A stretch of 64,000 bases of DNA, from contig OY755182.1 of the NCBI GenBank assembly GCA_963576735.1, forward strand, positions 1,054,001 to 1,118,000, written 5' to 3'. This DNA comes from Bedellia somnulentella. Lineage: Eukaryota; Arthropoda; Insecta; Lepidoptera; Bedelliidae. Positions 51,201 to 54,200 of the stretch are shown here, piece after piece (position 1 is the stretch's first letter; each line of letters opens with the position of its first letter). The translations under genes were made by a program, and so were the position numbers. The notes beneath the pieces are model-generated. The model worked only from the letters and a program-made list of their open reading frames with translations. It had not been told where the DNA came from and did not search any database.

Positions 51201-54200
51201 TCCCACTCCTTGGCAAGCTCGGTCACTGTCAGCGACTCCAGACCAGATTGCTGTAATGTTGCCAAGTTGTGAAACTTCCTTTCCCTTACGCTTCGTCTCA
51301 TTTACACAAAGAAAATCCAGTTTTCTTTCATTCATAATCATACATACTTCATCTAATTTTTCAAACATTCCTCCACATACATTCATCGTACTGAAGCGGG
51401 TCTCTTTAGCCCACTTTTCGCCCCGTGAGCAACCATGGCGTGATGAGTGGCGAGCTACATCGCCGCCTCCGTGTTTACTAAAATTTGAACACATATTGGA
51501 CCCACGAGAAGCAAGGGAAGTAAACTGTCCACCTAGCCAGAGCCCCGCTTGACTAGGTAAGGTTATTTAGTACCCGGAGTGCACCAAGCTCCGGGACGGC
51601 GGCACGCTAGCGACCAGGCTCACCCCTGGCCATGCATCCCTCGGCGCGGCAGACCTTGGATTGGTGTAAGAGCGAAGATGGAAAAGCCCTAGTCCCTTAG
51701 TCGACTTCTACGACACCCACGGGAAGAGATGGGGTAGTGCTATTCTAAGCCGGCACTACACAGCATACACGGCAAATCTTCCGATATAAATAAAATAATC
51801 GCTTTCCTGTTAAAATTAGCAACGATTAAAGTCGTAATGCAAGCAATTATTCGTATTTGATTGCCAAGGCAAGCCACAGTCGGTCAAGGTGGTATTGGCC
51901 TTCCGAAGAGGCGAGTGAGGCCGAATTATCCCTACACGGCTTACGATGCGAAACTTTCAAACGACTTTGAATATATGCATCTGTTTCCGAAAATGGAAGT
52001 GGATTATCCTGCTGAGCTTGTTTGAGCACGTTTTTTATGTATTAAGTTAGGCTTGCAGATTAAGTGGGTGTAATATGTAAGTACATGATGACGACTTGAT
52101 AATTTGATATCATTGGTCAGGAGTAAATTGACGATGTAGAATGGAAATCTTGTTTTATTAACTATGATGACAATTACATTGGGTTCTCTTAATAGAGGCT
52201 GTGTAGTATCGGTTTAGAATAGCATTACCCCATTTCTCCCCATGGGCGTTCGTAAGAGGCCGCTAAGGGTATTGGGGCTAATTAAGTGGTTTGGGCGATG
52301 CGGTTGGAGACCCATCGGCAAAAAAATTTGTATTACAATATTCTACCTTCTTAATTTCCAAAATTGGCTTAGTAATTTCTTATTCCGAAGCTCTGACTAC
52401 CCCTTCTAGGATTTATAACCGCGATTAAATATATGTATTCTCAATGGTTTCTCAATAGATCAATTTGAGAAAAGTGCTAAGTAAGACTCATCTTGTATTG
52501 GTGTGAATTCGAAGATCAAGGTAAAGTTTGTAGGGACCGGTAGCGTTTACGGGGCCGTCTATCTACTTAAATTATCTTGCAATACGCCAAAACCTTTAAT
52601 CTACTCGTACGAACCTACAAGAAAAAATGCACACATATACTCAAGGCTATAATTCCCTAGAAGGGGTAGCCAGGGCCAAGGAATTATAAATTCCTCAGCC
52701 ACTTTTGGAAGTTGAGTGGGGAAAAGGCGGTAAAATAAAGATTTTTGGTGATGTGTCTCCAACCGCATCGCCCAAAAATCCAATAAAAAGTCACAATACC
52801 CTTAGTCGCCGCTTACGACACCCGTGGGTAGAAAGGGGTAGCGACATTCTAAGCCGGCACTACACGGCTTGACACAAGAAGAAATGGTTTAGAGCTAATT
52901 TTAACGACACTACACAGCTAGATAAACTTTGTACGTATTTAAATGGCAAAGAAACTAACACCTGTATTGATCGTAAAAAAAATATATCATCATTGGAAAT
53001 CGATCCACGAATCCTTGGTCTACCTAAGCTAACTAACAGTGTTTGAATGTTTTTGTTCATGCAAACCTCATGTGGGGATTATTACTAATAAATAAAGGAT
53101 TAATAAAGGAAAGAAAACTTTCGACACAGGCGGAAATCGAACCCGCGAGCTCGGGTATACGCCCGTCGCTCTGCCAATTGAGCTACCGTGTCAATGGCTA
53201 CCAGTGCGCAGTGAAATAATTCCAAACCGGGTTAAATCTTACAAATTAAATTTGTGAGGTTACCACCCCTGGAGATCAAACCTGAGACCTGTGCACTTGA
53301 AACAAAGCGCTTAACCACGAGACCACGGAGGTAAGTGTTACAATCACTATCACATAATGGTTATAATAGATAAAATAAATGAAATACTTAAAATGCTCTC
53401 ATACCGTGACCTCATAATCCTCTTAATTGAGGCATAAGTCTGAAGTTATGTAGTTCATTAATAATATAGAATTTCAATTAATAAATATTTTATAATAAGT
53501 TGTTTTTTGTTGTAAGCAATTTGTATGTTAAAAAGTGGCACATATTGCATGTTAAGTTGAGCGCATCATAGTAAAAAAATGGGTTTATTTTGGTGATTTA
53601 CAAACACATGTAATCTATTTAAATATATCTTTTGTTAAATTAGCATTGTTAAAATCTTGGTTGTTGAGTGTCATGCAAACATTATATCTAAATTAATAAT
53701 AAAATTCCCCTGGGCCCCAACTTGTCTCATTAAAAATTATCAATAACTCAGCTTGAGAAATATTCATTTTTTGAACATTCTTAATCACATATTTGCCAGA
53801 GCTTCAGAATGAGAAATTCTCATATAATAATCAGCTAGTTTTGGAAGTTGAGTAGGTAAAGATTATAAAATTAATAATGTTGGGATGAGTCTCCAATCGC
53901 ACCGCCCAACAATCACTTAAAAAGCAACAATTCCCTAAACAAGTTTAATGCAGTTCTAAGCCAACAGACAATACACAGGTATTTCTGAACATCAATTGAT
54001 ATTCCGTCATAATGGTGTTCTGTGTAACAACTTTATGCCTGAAGTTTAATCACTTATTTAAACTATGCCATGTCGGTATCCTCACTTTTTTTAGAAAGCT
54101 GTTTACCGTATGTACTGATCATACTAGGTGGTAATCAATAGTCTCTGCCTACCCCAATAGGAACTAATAGGATGTGTAGATGTATGTATTCCTCAATGCC

